A stretch of DNA of 64,000 nt from an endosymbiont of Lamellibrachia barhami (GTDB lineage: Bacteria > Pseudomonadota > Gammaproteobacteria > Chromatiales > Chromatiaceae): contig NZ_JAAVSH020000001.1 in NCBI RefSeq assembly GCF_011947365.2, forward strand, positions 1,088,234 to 1,152,233, written 5' to 3'. The notes beneath the pieces were generated by a model. That model was given only the letters and a program-made list of their open reading frames with translations. It ran no database searches and was not told the DNA's origin. This document shows, piece after piece, positions 1 through 11,949 of the stretch. The number at the start of each line of letters is the position of its first letter. The first letter of the stretch is position 1. A program made the position numbers and the translations under genes.

Positions 1-17
1 TCTCCGAGGTCATTGAA

Positions 18-296
18 ATGGCCAAACAGAGCCTTGCCGGGATCGACAGCAAACATAAGCAGCAGCGCATAGAGAATGCCCAGATACTCTCTGATATGGG
101 GGTAGACATAGAGAGATCCTTCATGCATCTGGGTCTTTCAGAAGAGCAGGAGAAGGCGCTCATGGAGATGGTCACTGACACAGAAGCCAAGACTGATGCC
201 TTGTACGAGGCCGGGCTGAAGCTGGATGAGCAGTTTGGAAATATCATGCTCCGTCTCAACTCTTCATTGAAGGAAAACACTGAAACTGGCAGATAA
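18..296 (+). CDS. Small helical hypothetical protein, possibly the C-terminal part of a longer ORF starting outside the window
   Basis: Intact 92-aa ORF at the window edge; helix-rich sequence (KQQRIENAQILSDMGVDIERSFMHLGLSEEQ); no recognised family. Confidence 0.4.
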   Translation: MAKQSLAGIDSKHKQQRIENAQILSDMGVDIERSFMHLGLSEEQEKALMEMVTDTEAKTDALYEAGLKLDEQFGNIMLRLNSSLKENTETGR

Positions 297-369
297 AACG
301 CCACGCTGGGGTCTGGCCGATATAGGGTTTTATCGCTGCCGACAAAACAGGCAGAATGACCACCTGCGC

Positions 370-1431
370 TTATGGATCGGCATGCTGCTCACGGATATCG
401 ACCAGCTGATCCAGAATGGTGTTGAAGGCGGTGACCAGGGTTGGATCGAAGTGGATGCCGGACTGCTCATTGATCAGTTTCATCGCGTTCTCAATCGGCC
501 AGGCGGGCTTGTAGGGTCGAGACATGGTCAGAGCATCGAATACGTCGGCAACAGCAACTATACGGCCTTTGATCGAAATCTGATGACCTTTCAGTCTTTT
601 TGGATACCCGCTGCCATCCCATTTTTCATGGTGTGTCAGCGCGATGGTACGGGCACATTCGATGAGCGGGTTGGAACCACCCCGGAGAATTTTGGCGCCG
701 ATGCTGGTATGTGTCTTCATTATATCCCACTCATCAGCATCCAGCTTTTCCGGTTTCAGCAGGATCTTGTCTGGAATACCAATCTTGCCGATATCATGCA
801 TTGGCGCTGCATAGAGTATCCGTTCCGCCTCCTCCGCACTCAACCCGATCTGTAGGGCAAGCAGCCTGGAGTAGTGTCCAACACGAACAGTGTGTTCTCC
901 CGTTTCGGTATCACGGAACTCAGCAGCATATCCCAGGCGTTTGACGATCTCCGCCTGGGTTTCCAATAGCTCTCTGGTTTTTGCTCTGACCGCACGCTCC
1001 AGGGTCGAACTGTAGTGAGTGACCAGTTTATGGGCGAGAGATACTTCAAGCAGATTGTAGGCACGGCTCAATACCTCTTCGCTGTCGAACGGTTTGACCA
1101 GGAAATCCTTGGCGCCTCCCCGCAGGGCCCGCAAGCGCGTCTCCCGATCACCTATTGCAGTGAGTACAAGCACCGGCGGTTGGGGTTCGTACTTCAGCTC
1201 GCTGAATTGCGACATTACCTCGAACCCGTCCATATCCGGCATGTTGAGATCCAACAGTACCAGATCGAAGCGTTGCTGCTTGAAAATCGCTACGGCCTCT
1301 TTCGGGTCTGTAGTGGATTGGACGTTTGGGTAGCCGGCGTTCTCAAAAATCTCTTCCATCACGAGGAGATTCAGTGGTTCGTCATCAACTACCAGAATCT
1401 GCCCGGCTTTGATTTCCGACTTGGTGATCAT
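370..1431 (-). CDS. Response regulator with HD-GYP domain (probable c-di-GMP phosphodiesterase)
   Basis: REC motifs (ILVVDDEP, LVLLDLNMPDMDGFE, KPF) followed by HD-GYP motifs (HTVRVGHYS, MHDIGKIGIPD, HHEKWDGSGYP). Confidence 0.93.
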   Translation of the reverse strand: MITKSEIKAGQILVVDDEPLNLLVMEEIFENAGYPNVQSTTDPKEAVAIFKQQRFDLVLLDLNMPDMDGFEVMSQFSELKYEPQPPVLVLTAIGDRETRLRALRGGAKDFLVKPFDSEEVLSRAYNLLEVSLAHKLVTHYSSTLERAVRAKTRELLETQAEIVKRLGYAAEFRDTETGEHTVRVGHYSRLLALQIGLSAEEAERILYAAPMHDIGKIGIPDKILLKPEKLDADEWDIMKTHTSIGAKILRGGSNPLIECARTIALTHHEKWDGSGYPKRLKGHQISIKGRIVAVADVFDALTMSRPYKPAWPIENAMKLINEQSGIHFDPTLVTAFNTILDQLVDIREQHADP

Positions 1432-1594
1432 GCTTATCCCATCATCATATTGGTACGGTAATCAATTACTACTCGCCCTGCGGGTGCAGTTTGAGTGATT
1501 TGACGAATATGAATTTGTTGCTTTGTTTAATGGATGTTTTGTACATTGTCGAAAATAGTGATTGGTTAATGATAACTAACCGAGTTGAAATAGA

Positions 1595-1951
1595 TTGATA
1601 ATCATAGCAAATGTTTTGGTAGGTTTTGTCGCCTTTCTTCATGTTTCTTTCCTTGTTCTCGAAATGTTCCTTTGGGATAAATCAGTTGGTCTGAGGACAT
1701 TTGGACATACTAGGGAATTTGCCAGAGTATCAAAGACTCTCGCAATGAATCAGGGACTGTATAACGGGTTTCTGGCAGCTGGACTTGTGTGGGGTCTTAG
1801 CCTGGGATTGGCAGGGGATTCTACCAAGATCTTTTTTTTGGGTTGCGTAGTGATTGCTGGAATCTTCGGTGGAATAACAGCAAGTCAAAAAATACTGTTG
1901 TTTCAGGCGTTACCGGCGGTTTTGGCCCTCGCTGCTCTATTTCTTACTTGA
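1595..1951 (+). CDS. DUF1304-like small membrane protein
   Basis: 118-aa hydrophobic protein with motifs EMFLWDKSVGLRTFG, NQGLYNGFLAAGL and GGITASQKILLFQALPAVLAL. Confidence 0.8.
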   Translation: MIIIANVLVGFVAFLHVSFLVLEMFLWDKSVGLRTFGHTREFARVSKTLAMNQGLYNGFLAAGLVWGLSLGLAGDSTKIFFLGCVVIAGIFGGITASQKILLFQALPAVLALAALFLT

Positions 1952-2095
1952 GCGCACCAAATTTTCCAGGCTGCCGATCAAGGGATGGCCTTGCAATCAT
2001 TAACCAGCGCCCATCCAACAACCCATATCCAACCACAAATAACACGAGGCGCATGAAGATAAAAGATTGATATAACGGCATATTTTCTTTATGTT

Positions 2096-2130
2096 CTTCG
2101 TGCGCTTCGTGGTAAAAACAGTGTTTTCGG
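2096..2130. repeat. Second copy of the CTTCGTGCGCTTCGTGGT...CAGTGTTT interspersed repeat
   Basis: Near-identical to the reverse complement of 27057-27092. Confidence 0.65.
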
Positions 2131-2144
2131 ACGGATGCCATCAA

Positions 2145-3110
2145 CTATAGGACCTGTCGAATATTCTCCTGTTTCAAAAACACCTCCTCACTTTCCTGTT
2201 CTGCATGAATGGGCTCTCCAAATAGCTGTTGAAATTCATCGACGGCAATGTAGGACCAGGCAGAGCGGTCACTGAATAACTGCTTCATCAAGGCATGATT
2301 GAGCGAATGGCCTGGTTTGTAGGCGTAGTAGTGACCGAATATCGGTACGCCCGCAAGCGCAAGATCACCAAAAGCGTCGAGCACTTTGTGGCGCACAAAC
2401 TCGTTGTCGTAACGCAGTCCACCCTCATTGACGATGCGTTCTCCATCCACCAGTATTGCGTTGTTCAACGACCCCCCCAGGGCGAGTCCACGACTCCGCA
2501 GCCCATTCAATTGTTGGGCGAAGCCAAAAGTCCTTGCTCTTGCGATATCGTTTCTGAACGCTTCATTCACCAACTCCACGGAGAATGTCTGCGCGCCGAC
2601 CGCAGTACCTGGAAAATCGATGGCAATGGTAATCCTGGGCGTGGGATGTGGCATGAGGATGGCGAACTTGTCACCCTCGCGTACCTCAATCGGCCGCTGT
2701 ACCCATATCGCATGCCGGGGCGCACTCTGTTTCCGGGTACCGATACGCTCGATGGTGGTAGCGAAAGGTGCCGCACTGCCGTCCATGATTGGGACTTCCG
2801 GACCATCCACTTCAACCAAAGCGTTATCCACGCCGCAGCCGAAAAGGGCGGCCATCAGATGTTCTACCGTATCGACGGTTGTTCCCTGTTTATTCATCAG
2901 CGTCGTTGACATGGTTGTGGCCTGCACGTTGTACCAACGTGCAGGGATCAAACCGGTGCCAGCTTCAACATCTTTGCGCAGAAAGTAGATTCCACTGCTG
3001 TCCATGCTCGGTTTAAGTGTGATCTTGGCTCTTTTGCCGCTATGCAAACCGATACCCACGAAACTGATAGGTTCCCGAAGGGTTTTCTGGTATTGGATAT
3101 GATGGTTCAC
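2145..3110 (-). CDS. lpxC: UDP-3-O-acyl-N-acetylglucosamine deacetylase (LpxC); GTG start at 3110 preceded by GGAGGT is likelier than the upstream ATG
   Basis: FVGIGLHSGKRAKITLKP, TVEHLMAAL.GCGVDNALVEVDGPEVPIMDGSA, LALGGSLNNAILVD, RHKVLDAFGDLALAG, GHSLNHALMKQL. Confidence 0.93.
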   Translation of the reverse strand: MNHHIQYQKTLREPISFVGIGLHSGKRAKITLKPSMDSSGIYFLRKDVEAGTGLIPARWYNVQATTMSTTLMNKQGTTVDTVEHLMAALFGCGVDNALVEVDGPEVPIMDGSAAPFATTIERIGTRKQSAPRHAIWVQRPIEVREGDKFAILMPHPTPRITIAIDFPGTAVGAQTFSVELVNEAFRNDIARARTFGFAQQLNGLRSRGLALGGSLNNAILVDGERIVNEGGLRYDNEFVRHKVLDAFGDLALAGVPIFGHYYAYKPGHSLNHALMKQLFSDRSAWSYIAVDEFQQLFGEPIHAEQESEEVFLKQENIRQVL

Positions 3111-3204
3111 GGCGCACCTCCTAGTGTCATGCTCAACACTAAAGGAGGTGGTTAAACTGAGCTGGTCCCTTACCGCCAATCACATGTCTGAAGGCGTCAC
3201 TCGA

Positions 3205-4299
3205 TCATATTTGTGAGGGATGGATTTGGATCCGTTCTCTGGATGTTTCCCTGAACTGCTGTGGGCTCTGTCCGGTCCAGCGTTTAAAGGCGCGGGAGAA
3301 ATTACTCGGTTCACTGAAGCCCAGCATATAGCCGATTTCGATGATCTGGCGCTCGCTGTTTGTCAGATACTCCTGTGCCAACTGCCGACGTGTCCCTGCC
3401 AGTACCTCTTTGTAACTTGTCCGTTCATTTTTCAGTTGCCGCTGGAGGCTCCGCAGACTCATATTGAGTCGCTGCACAATCGACGCTTCACTGATGGTCC
3501 CGCCGGGCAGGGCGTCGATGATCAGCGTCCTGAGCCGTGCGGAAAGCGTCTGAGGGTCAAAGCGTTTCAGATATTCGATGACGACCTGATCGTTTACTCT
3601 TGCCAAATCAGGGTTGGCGGTGGGCAGTGGTCGGTCGAATGTTTCCCGATCAAACAGGATCTGGTTGCTAACGCTGGAAAATGTGACGGGGCAGCCAAAG
3701 TAGTGTCGGTAGCGGCTGACGCATGTGGCTGGGGATTTTCTTTGCAGATAGACGTGAATAGGGCGCACTGTGGAACCGGCCGTGATACGGGACATCTCCA
3801 CAAACACAGCCAGGGTGCCATCGATGGACGCGGGATCCGGCGCGGCCCGGAAACGTTCTGTGGAGAAGTCGACTCTATAGCGATCACCCTCTGAATTCAG
3901 GCTGATCTTGAATGCAGTGGAGAGGAAACGCTGATAACAGACGACCCGTTCGATCGCTTCGCGCAGGCTGTTACTCGAGATCATGGAAAGCCCAACCCCA
4001 TGTAGCGCGGCAGGTTGCACTACATCCGCCAGTCCCAATCCGAAACACTCGTCCCCGGACCATTCCACAGCCAGCCGCCATGCACGCTGCATCAAAGGGA
4101 CTGAGATTCGCCCATTCGGGTCGTTATATTCACCGGGTCCGATACCTAACTGCGAAAGAAATGCCTCAAGGTCGATACCCCTGGCGACAACTGCCTGGGC
4201 CAGCAGCGAGGCGGCACTGACCAGGGTCGTGTTGGTGCTCTGTTCTTCCGATGCCTTCATCAGCGACTTGGATATTCCAGATATTATTTTGTTGTCCAT
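3205..4299 (-). CDS. AraC-family transcriptional regulator (arabinose-binding-like N-terminus plus HTH_18)
   Basis: C-terminal AraC HTH (RLNMSLRSLQRQLKNERTSYKEVLAGTRRQLAQEYL...IGYMLGFSEPSNFSRAFKRWTGQSPQQFR). Start at MDNKIIS (4299) avoids overlap with the divergent PHP gene. Confidence 0.92.
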   Translation of the reverse strand: MDNKIISGISKSLMKASEEQSTNTTLVSAASLLAQAVVARGIDLEAFLSQLGIGPGEYNDPNGRISVPLMQRAWRLAVEWSGDECFGLGLADVVQPAALHGVGLSMISSNSLREAIERVVCYQRFLSTAFKISLNSEGDRYRVDFSTERFRAAPDPASIDGTLAVFVEMSRITAGSTVRPIHVYLQRKSPATCVSRYRHYFGCPVTFSSVSNQILFDRETFDRPLPTANPDLARVNDQVVIEYLKRFDPQTLSARLRTLIIDALPGGTISEASIVQRLNMSLRSLQRQLKNERTSYKEVLAGTRRQLAQEYLTNSERQIIEIGYMLGFSEPSNFSRAFKRWTGQSPQQFRETSRERIQIHPSQI

Positions 4300-4317
4300 A
4301 GGGTACAATTCGCCCCC

Positions 4318-5232
4318 ATGTTTTGCGAATACGATCTTCACAATCACTCTACAGCCTCAGACGGCACTCTGGCGCCTGCCAACCTGGTGCAAATGGCGGC
4401 AGATGCCGGTGTGCGCGTATTGGCATTGACGGATCATGACAGTACCGAAGGTGTTGCCGAGGCGGTGAAGGCAGCCGCACGGCTGGATATCCATCTGATT
4501 GCGGGGGCTGAAATCTCCGTCACCTGGCAGCGGCAGACAGTCCACATCGTAGCGCTGAATCTCGACACCGATTGCGGGGTACTGCAAGAAGGTCTGAAAG
4601 GCCTGCGCCAGCGGCGGGATCGACGTGCAGAGGAGATATCGCTGCGGCTGGAGAAGAGCGGAATTCCCGATGCACTCGAAGGGGCGCGCAGTTTTTCCAA
4701 CGGCAGACTGATCAGTCGTACTCACTTTGCACGTTATCTGGCAAAGATTGGCGCAGCTTCCGACGAACGGGCTGTTTTCAAACATTTTCTGGTCAATGGC
4801 AAGCCCGGGCATGTTGCGGGCCAGTGGGCCTCCCTGGGTGAGGCGGTTGGCTGGATCAGGGAGGCTGGTGGGCAGGCGGTAGTGGCGCATCCGGCTCGAT
4901 ACAGAATGACGCGCACCAAGCTGCGGCGTCTGCTGGCGGATTTTGTCGAGGTTGGGGGCGTGGGGCTGGAGGTTGTCTCCGGCAGCCACAGCAAGGATGA
5001 GGCCTTTACCATGGCCCGGCATGCTGCGGATTTTGCTCTGCTGGCATCGGCTGGCTCAGATTTCCACACCCCGGACAATCCCTGGATTGCATTGGGACGC
5101 TTACCGCTGCTTCCCGATGGTTGTGTCCCTGTTTGGCGGGATTGGGGCCTCGCGTTGGAGAACCCAATTACGAGCAATGTCAGTTTGACGGACGAGAGAT
5201 ATGGCGCAGTTTTTTCAGATACACCCCGATAA
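4318..5232 (+). CDS. PHP-domain phosphoesterase (YciV/TrpH, RNase AM family)
   Basis: YDLHNHSTASDGTLAP, ALTDHDSTEGV, GAEISVTW, AHPARY, GSDFHTP. Confidence 0.92.
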   Translation: MFCEYDLHNHSTASDGTLAPANLVQMAADAGVRVLALTDHDSTEGVAEAVKAAARLDIHLIAGAEISVTWQRQTVHIVALNLDTDCGVLQEGLKGLRQRRDRRAEEISLRLEKSGIPDALEGARSFSNGRLISRTHFARYLAKIGAASDERAVFKHFLVNGKPGHVAGQWASLGEAVGWIREAGGQAVVAHPARYRMTRTKLRRLLADFVEVGGVGLEVVSGSHSKDEAFTMARHAADFALLASAGSDFHTPDNPWIALGRLPLLPDGCVPVWRDWGLALENPITSNVSLTDERYGAVFSDTPR

Positions 5233-5824
5233 CCCCCAGCCGCGTTTGATCCGCCAAGCGGTAAATATCATCCGTCAGGGTGGCTTGGTGATCTATCCGA
5301 CTGACTCCAGTTATGCCTTGGGCTGCCAGATTGGCGATAAGGGGGCGATGGAGAAGATCCGGCGCATTCGCAAGTTGGATGAGAGCCACAACTTTACGCT
5401 TGTGTGCCGGGATCTCACTGAGATCTCCAACTATGCCAAGGTGGGTAATCAGGAGTTCAGGCTGCTGAAGACGCTGACACCCGGTCCCTATACTTTCATC
5501 CACCAGGCCACAAAACAGGTACCCCGCCGGCTGCAGCATGCCAAGAGAAAAACCATCGGCATCCGCGTGCCCGACAACCAGATTGTCAAGGATATGCTCG
5601 AAGAGCTGGGAGAGCCGATCATGAGCACCACGCTGATCCTGCCGGGTGACGAGATGCCGCTCACCGATCCCTATGAGATGCGCCAGATTCTGGATCATGA
5701 GGTGGATCTGATCATCGATGGCGGTTATTGCGGATTCGAACCCACCTCTGTGGTGGTGATGACGGAAGAGACACCGGAAATCGCCAGGGCCGGCAAGGGC
5801 GATGTCTCCCTGTTCGAGGTATAA
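5201..5824 (+). CDS. L-threonylcarbamoyladenylate synthase family (YciO/Sua5-like)
   Basis: GGLVIYPTDSSYALGCQIGDKGAMEKIRRIRKLDESHNFTLVC, TPGPYTFIHQATKQVPRRL, TIGIRVPDNQI. Confidence 0.92.
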   Translation: MAQFFQIHPDNPQPRLIRQAVNIIRQGGLVIYPTDSSYALGCQIGDKGAMEKIRRIRKLDESHNFTLVCRDLTEISNYAKVGNQEFRLLKTLTPGPYTFIHQATKQVPRRLQHAKRKTIGIRVPDNQIVKDMLEELGEPIMSTTLILPGDEMPLTDPYEMRQILDHEVDLIIDGGYCGFEPTSVVVMTEETPEIARAGKGDVSLFEV

Positions 5825-6518
5825 TCCGCCGATGGACGAAATCTTATACAAACTTTCCATTTTTGCACTGCCCCTGCTGTTTGCCGTCACCGTACATGAA
5901 GCCGCCCACGGCTGGATGGCGGAGAAGCTGGGAGACGGCACCGCGCGTATGCTCGGGCGGGTAACGCTGAATCCTCTCCGGCACATCGATCCTGTCGGTA
6001 CAGTGGTGGTGCCGATTGCAGTCTATCTGCTTAGCGGATTTATATTTGGTTGGGCCAAACCGGTGCCGGTCAACTGGAACAATCTGCGCAATACCCGGCG
6101 GGATGTGGCACTGGTGTCCCTGGCCGGGCCGGGAGCAAATTTCCTGATGGCCCTGATCTGGGCGCTGCTAATCTATCTGGGATTATGGATTTTTAATTCA
6201 CTTGAATGGGTTGCGCGTCCATTGATCTACATGGGGGTGGCCGGTGTCCTTATCAACGCTATTCTGATGGCGCTGAACCTGCTGCCGGTGCCGCCTCTGG
6301 ATGGTGGTCGCGTGGTCTATTCACTGTTACCGCCGAAGATGGCGCAGGTCTACTCCCGTCTTGAACCCTATGGCCTGTTTATCGTCGTCCTGCTGTTGGC
6401 CACTGGTCTGCTGGGGATGATTCTCTGGCCCCTGATCGGTTTGACCATCTCGATCCTGCCGGCAACAGATATCGTGACTCAACTGATCCCCGTCATCCTC
6501 AGTCCCGCAAGGAGTTGA
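5802..6518 (+). CDS. Site-2 protease family membrane metalloprotease (M50)
   Basis: HEAAHGWMAEKLGD (HExxH) and NLLPVPPLDGGRV; multiple TM segments. Confidence 0.92.
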   Translation: MSPCSRYNPPMDEILYKLSIFALPLLFAVTVHEAAHGWMAEKLGDGTARMLGRVTLNPLRHIDPVGTVVVPIAVYLLSGFIFGWAKPVPVNWNNLRNTRRDVALVSLAGPGANFLMALIWALLIYLGLWIFNSLEWVARPLIYMGVAGVLINAILMALNLLPVPPLDGGRVVYSLLPPKMAQVYSRLEPYGLFIVVLLLATGLLGMILWPLIGLTISILPATDIVTQLIPVILSPARS

Positions 6519-7738
6519 TCTTGAATTCTGTCTCCGCACAGCACTCGCGCGTGCTCTCCGGCATGCGCCCTACCGGCCGCCTTCATCTGGGCCACTACCA
6601 CGGCGTGCTGAAAAACTGGGTGGAACTCCAGCACGAGCATGAGTGTTTCTTCTTCGTTGCCGACTGGCATGCATTGACCACTCACTATGATGACCCCTCA
6701 GTGGTTCCAGCGAGTGTCCGCGACATGGTGATCGACTGGCTGGCAGCCGGTGTCGATACTGAGAAGGCGACCCTGTTCGTGCAGTCCCATGTGCCGGAAC
6801 ATGCAGAATTGCATCTGCTGCTCTCCATGATTACCCCGCTGGGCTGGCTGGAGCGGGTGCCCAGTTACAAGGATCAGCAGGAGAAGCTGAAAGAGAAGGA
6901 TCTGGCTACCTATGGTTTTCTCGGTTACCCACTGCTGCAGTCAGCGGATATCCTGATCTACAAGGCCGGATATGTTCCGGTGGGCGAGGATCAGGTGGCG
7001 CATGTGGAACTGACCCGTGAAGTGGCGCGCCGCTTCAACCATATATATGGGCGCGAGGCCGACTTCGAACAGAAGGCAGAGCAGGCGAAGAAGAAGATGG
7101 GCAAAAAGAGCGCCAAGGCGTTTGATCGATTCCGTCGCGCCTATCAGGAGCAAGGTGACCTGGAGGCACTGACCTCGGCCCGCGACTTGCTCGAATCCCA
7201 ACAGAACATCACCGATAGTGACCGGGAACGGCTGTTCGGTTTCCTTGAGGGGGGCGGTAGGATCATCCTGGTGGAGCCTCAACCACTGCTGACCAAGGCC
7301 TCCAAGATGCCGGGGCTCGACGGCCAGAAGATGTCCAAGTCCTACGGCAACACCATCTCTCTGCGGGAGAGACCGGAGAAGCTGGAGACCATGCTCAAAC
7401 GCATGCCCACCGACACCAACCGGGTACGGCGCACCGATCCTGGCGATCCGGCCAAATGTCCGGTCTGGCAGTTTCATGAGGTCTACTCCAACGATGAGAT
7501 AAAGGCCTGGGTGCAGGAGGGGTGCCGCTCCGCAGGAATCGGCTGTCTCGATTGTAAGGCGCCGGTGATCGAATCGGTGCTGGCGGAACTCAGGCCGATG
7601 CAGGCGAGGGCGGAGGCGTTCGAGGCTCAGCCGGAATTGGTGGACGACATTATCACCGCAGGCTGTGAAAGGGCACGGGAAGTGGCGCAAGAGACCATGG
7701 CAGAGGTACGCCAGGTAATGTTTCTGGATCGCTTCTGA
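6515..7738 (+). CDS. trpS: Tryptophan-tRNA ligase (TTG start)
   Basis: SGMRPTGRLHLGHYHGVLKNW, GEDQVAHVELTREVARRFN, MPGLDGQKMSKSYGNTI. Confidence 0.95.
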   Translation: MILNSVSAQHSRVLSGMRPTGRLHLGHYHGVLKNWVELQHEHECFFFVADWHALTTHYDDPSVVPASVRDMVIDWLAAGVDTEKATLFVQSHVPEHAELHLLLSMITPLGWLERVPSYKDQQEKLKEKDLATYGFLGYPLLQSADILIYKAGYVPVGEDQVAHVELTREVARRFNHIYGREADFEQKAEQAKKKMGKKSAKAFDRFRRAYQEQGDLEALTSARDLLESQQNITDSDRERLFGFLEGGGRIILVEPQPLLTKASKMPGLDGQKMSKSYGNTISLRERPEKLETMLKRMPTDTNRVRRTDPGDPAKCPVWQFHEVYSNDEIKAWVQEGCRSAGIGCLDCKAPVIESVLAELRPMQARAEAFEAQPELVDDIITAGCERAREVAQETMAEVRQVMFLDRF

Positions 7739-7752
7739 ACCGGCATTCGAAA

Positions 7753-8571
7753 ATGGAACCCACAGAAACGCATCCTCACCACCATCCTGAGCAGGAGGAG
7801 ATGCCCTTCGCCGTGGTTCAGGGTGAACCTTTGGCAACGCCGCCGACGGATCTCTATATCCCGCCGGATGCGCTGGAGGTGTTTCTCGATGCTTTCGAGG
7901 GGCCATTGGATCTGCTGCTCTATCTGATCAAACGGCAGAACCTGGATATTCTCGACATCCCCGTCGCTGAGATTACCCTGCAGTATGTCCAGTACATCGA
8001 GATGATGGAGAATCTGCGGCTTGAACTGGCCGCGGAATATCTGGTGATGGCAGCGATGCTGGCAGAGATCAAATCCCGTATGCTGCTGCCGCGTCCGGTC
8101 AGTGAGGACGACGAAGGTGAAGACCCTCGGGCGGAACTGGTGCGCCGCCTGCAGGAGTATGAACGCTACAAGCAGGCCGCAGAGGATCTCGATGGCTTGG
8201 AGCACATGACCCGCGATAACTTCCAGGGGTATGCCGAACTGGTCGAACGCCATGTTGAGACGAGGGATCCTGATGTGGATCTGAAAGAGGTACTGTTGGC
8301 CTTTCGTGATGTGCTCCACCGGGCGGACATGTTTACCAGCCATCGAGTCGAAAAAGAGGCGCTCTCTGTCAGGGAGAAGATGTCTCTGGTGCTGGAAAAG
8401 ATCAACGGCGAAAGTTTTACTGAATTTACCGATCTATTTGATTTCACCGAGGGCAGGCTGGGCGTAGTGGTCACTTTTTTGGCAGTTCTTGAGTTAATCA
8501 AGAGTTCGCTGGTTGAATTGGTGCAGTCGGGGTCCTTTGCCCCAATTCACATAAAAGCGGTGACATCCTGA
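7753..8571 (+). CDS. scpA: Segregation and condensation protein A
   Basis: FEGPLDLLLYLIKRQNLDILDIPVAEITLQYVQYI, ELAAEYLVMAAMLAEIKSRMLLP; next to scpB. Confidence 0.95.
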   Translation: MEPTETHPHHHPEQEEMPFAVVQGEPLATPPTDLYIPPDALEVFLDAFEGPLDLLLYLIKRQNLDILDIPVAEITLQYVQYIEMMENLRLELAAEYLVMAAMLAEIKSRMLLPRPVSEDDEGEDPRAELVRRLQEYERYKQAAEDLDGLEHMTRDNFQGYAELVERHVETRDPDVDLKEVLLAFRDVLHRADMFTSHRVEKEALSVREKMSLVLEKINGESFTEFTDLFDFTEGRLGVVVTFLAVLELIKSSLVELVQSGSFAPIHIKAVTS

Positions 8572-8585
8572 GGAAATGAACCATC

Positions 8586-9405
8586 ATGTCGTCTAACGAA
8601 ACACTGAAGCAGATCATCGAGGCTGCGCTGCTGGCGGCAGGCAGACCCATGAGCCTGGATCAGATACAGGCCCTGTTCGAGAAAGAAGATGAGCCGGAAA
8701 AGAAGTGTCTGCGGGAGGTGCTCGCCGAACTGACGGAAGACTACCAGGGGCGTGGCATCGAAATCAGAGAGGTCGGCAATGGTTTTCGTATCCAGGTGCG
8801 CAGCGAATTCTCTCCCTGGGTCTCCAAACTATGGGATGAGCGTCCGCCAAAGTACTCCCGCGCACTGCTGGAGACCCTGGCGCTGATCGCCTACCGTCAA
8901 CCGATCACTCGCGGAGAGATCGAGGATATTCGTGGCGTCAGTGTCAGCACCAACATCGTCAAGACCCTCACAGAACGGGAGTGGGTGCGCGTGGTGGGCC
9001 ATCGTGACGTGCCGGGTAAACCGGCGCTATACGCCACCACCAAAGAGTTTCTCGATTACTTCAACCTGAAGGGTCTGAGTGAGTTGCCGACCCTGGCGGA
9101 GATTCGAGACCTCGATTCCATCAATCGCGAACTGGAATTGAAGGACCCCGATAAACTGGATGAAGCACCCGCCGAGTCTGAGCAGACGCCAGACGAAGTC
9201 GTGGATGCTCAACCGGTGATGGAGACAGATCAACTGGACGAGAATGAAATCCCGGCAGAAGCTGCCGACGGTATCGATCTCCAGGATGAGTCTGGGCAAA
9301 AGAGTGAGCATTCGACGGTATCGGAGACACAAGATACCCGTGTCGATGTAGAAGAAGATGAATTGGAGACTGATCAGATTGATCAGGCTGAAACCGGTCG
9401 TTTAG

Positions 9406-9413
<8 letters not shown>
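8586..9413 (+). CDS. scpB: Segregation and condensation protein B
   Basis: [74 protein letters not shown]-like tail; acidic C-terminal extension. Confidence 0.95.
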
Positions 9414-11945
<2,532 letters not shown>

Positions 11946-11949
11946 CGTC

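Noticed and set aside
382-1461. Plus-strand ORFs within the HD-GYP regulator (382-855, 1015-1461)
   Set aside because: Shadow ORFs opposite a clear REC/HD-GYP gene.
1944-2144. Minus-strand ORF with HEAHEEHKE sequence; similarly 27015-27200 (TTKNTKRTK)
   Set aside because: Translations of the interspersed ACGAAG repeat, not real proteins.
5180-8343. Long minus-strand ORFs 5180-5986, 6941-7906 and 7627-8343
   Set aside because: Antisense to yciO-like, M50, trpS and scpA genes; no recognisable motifs or plausible signals.
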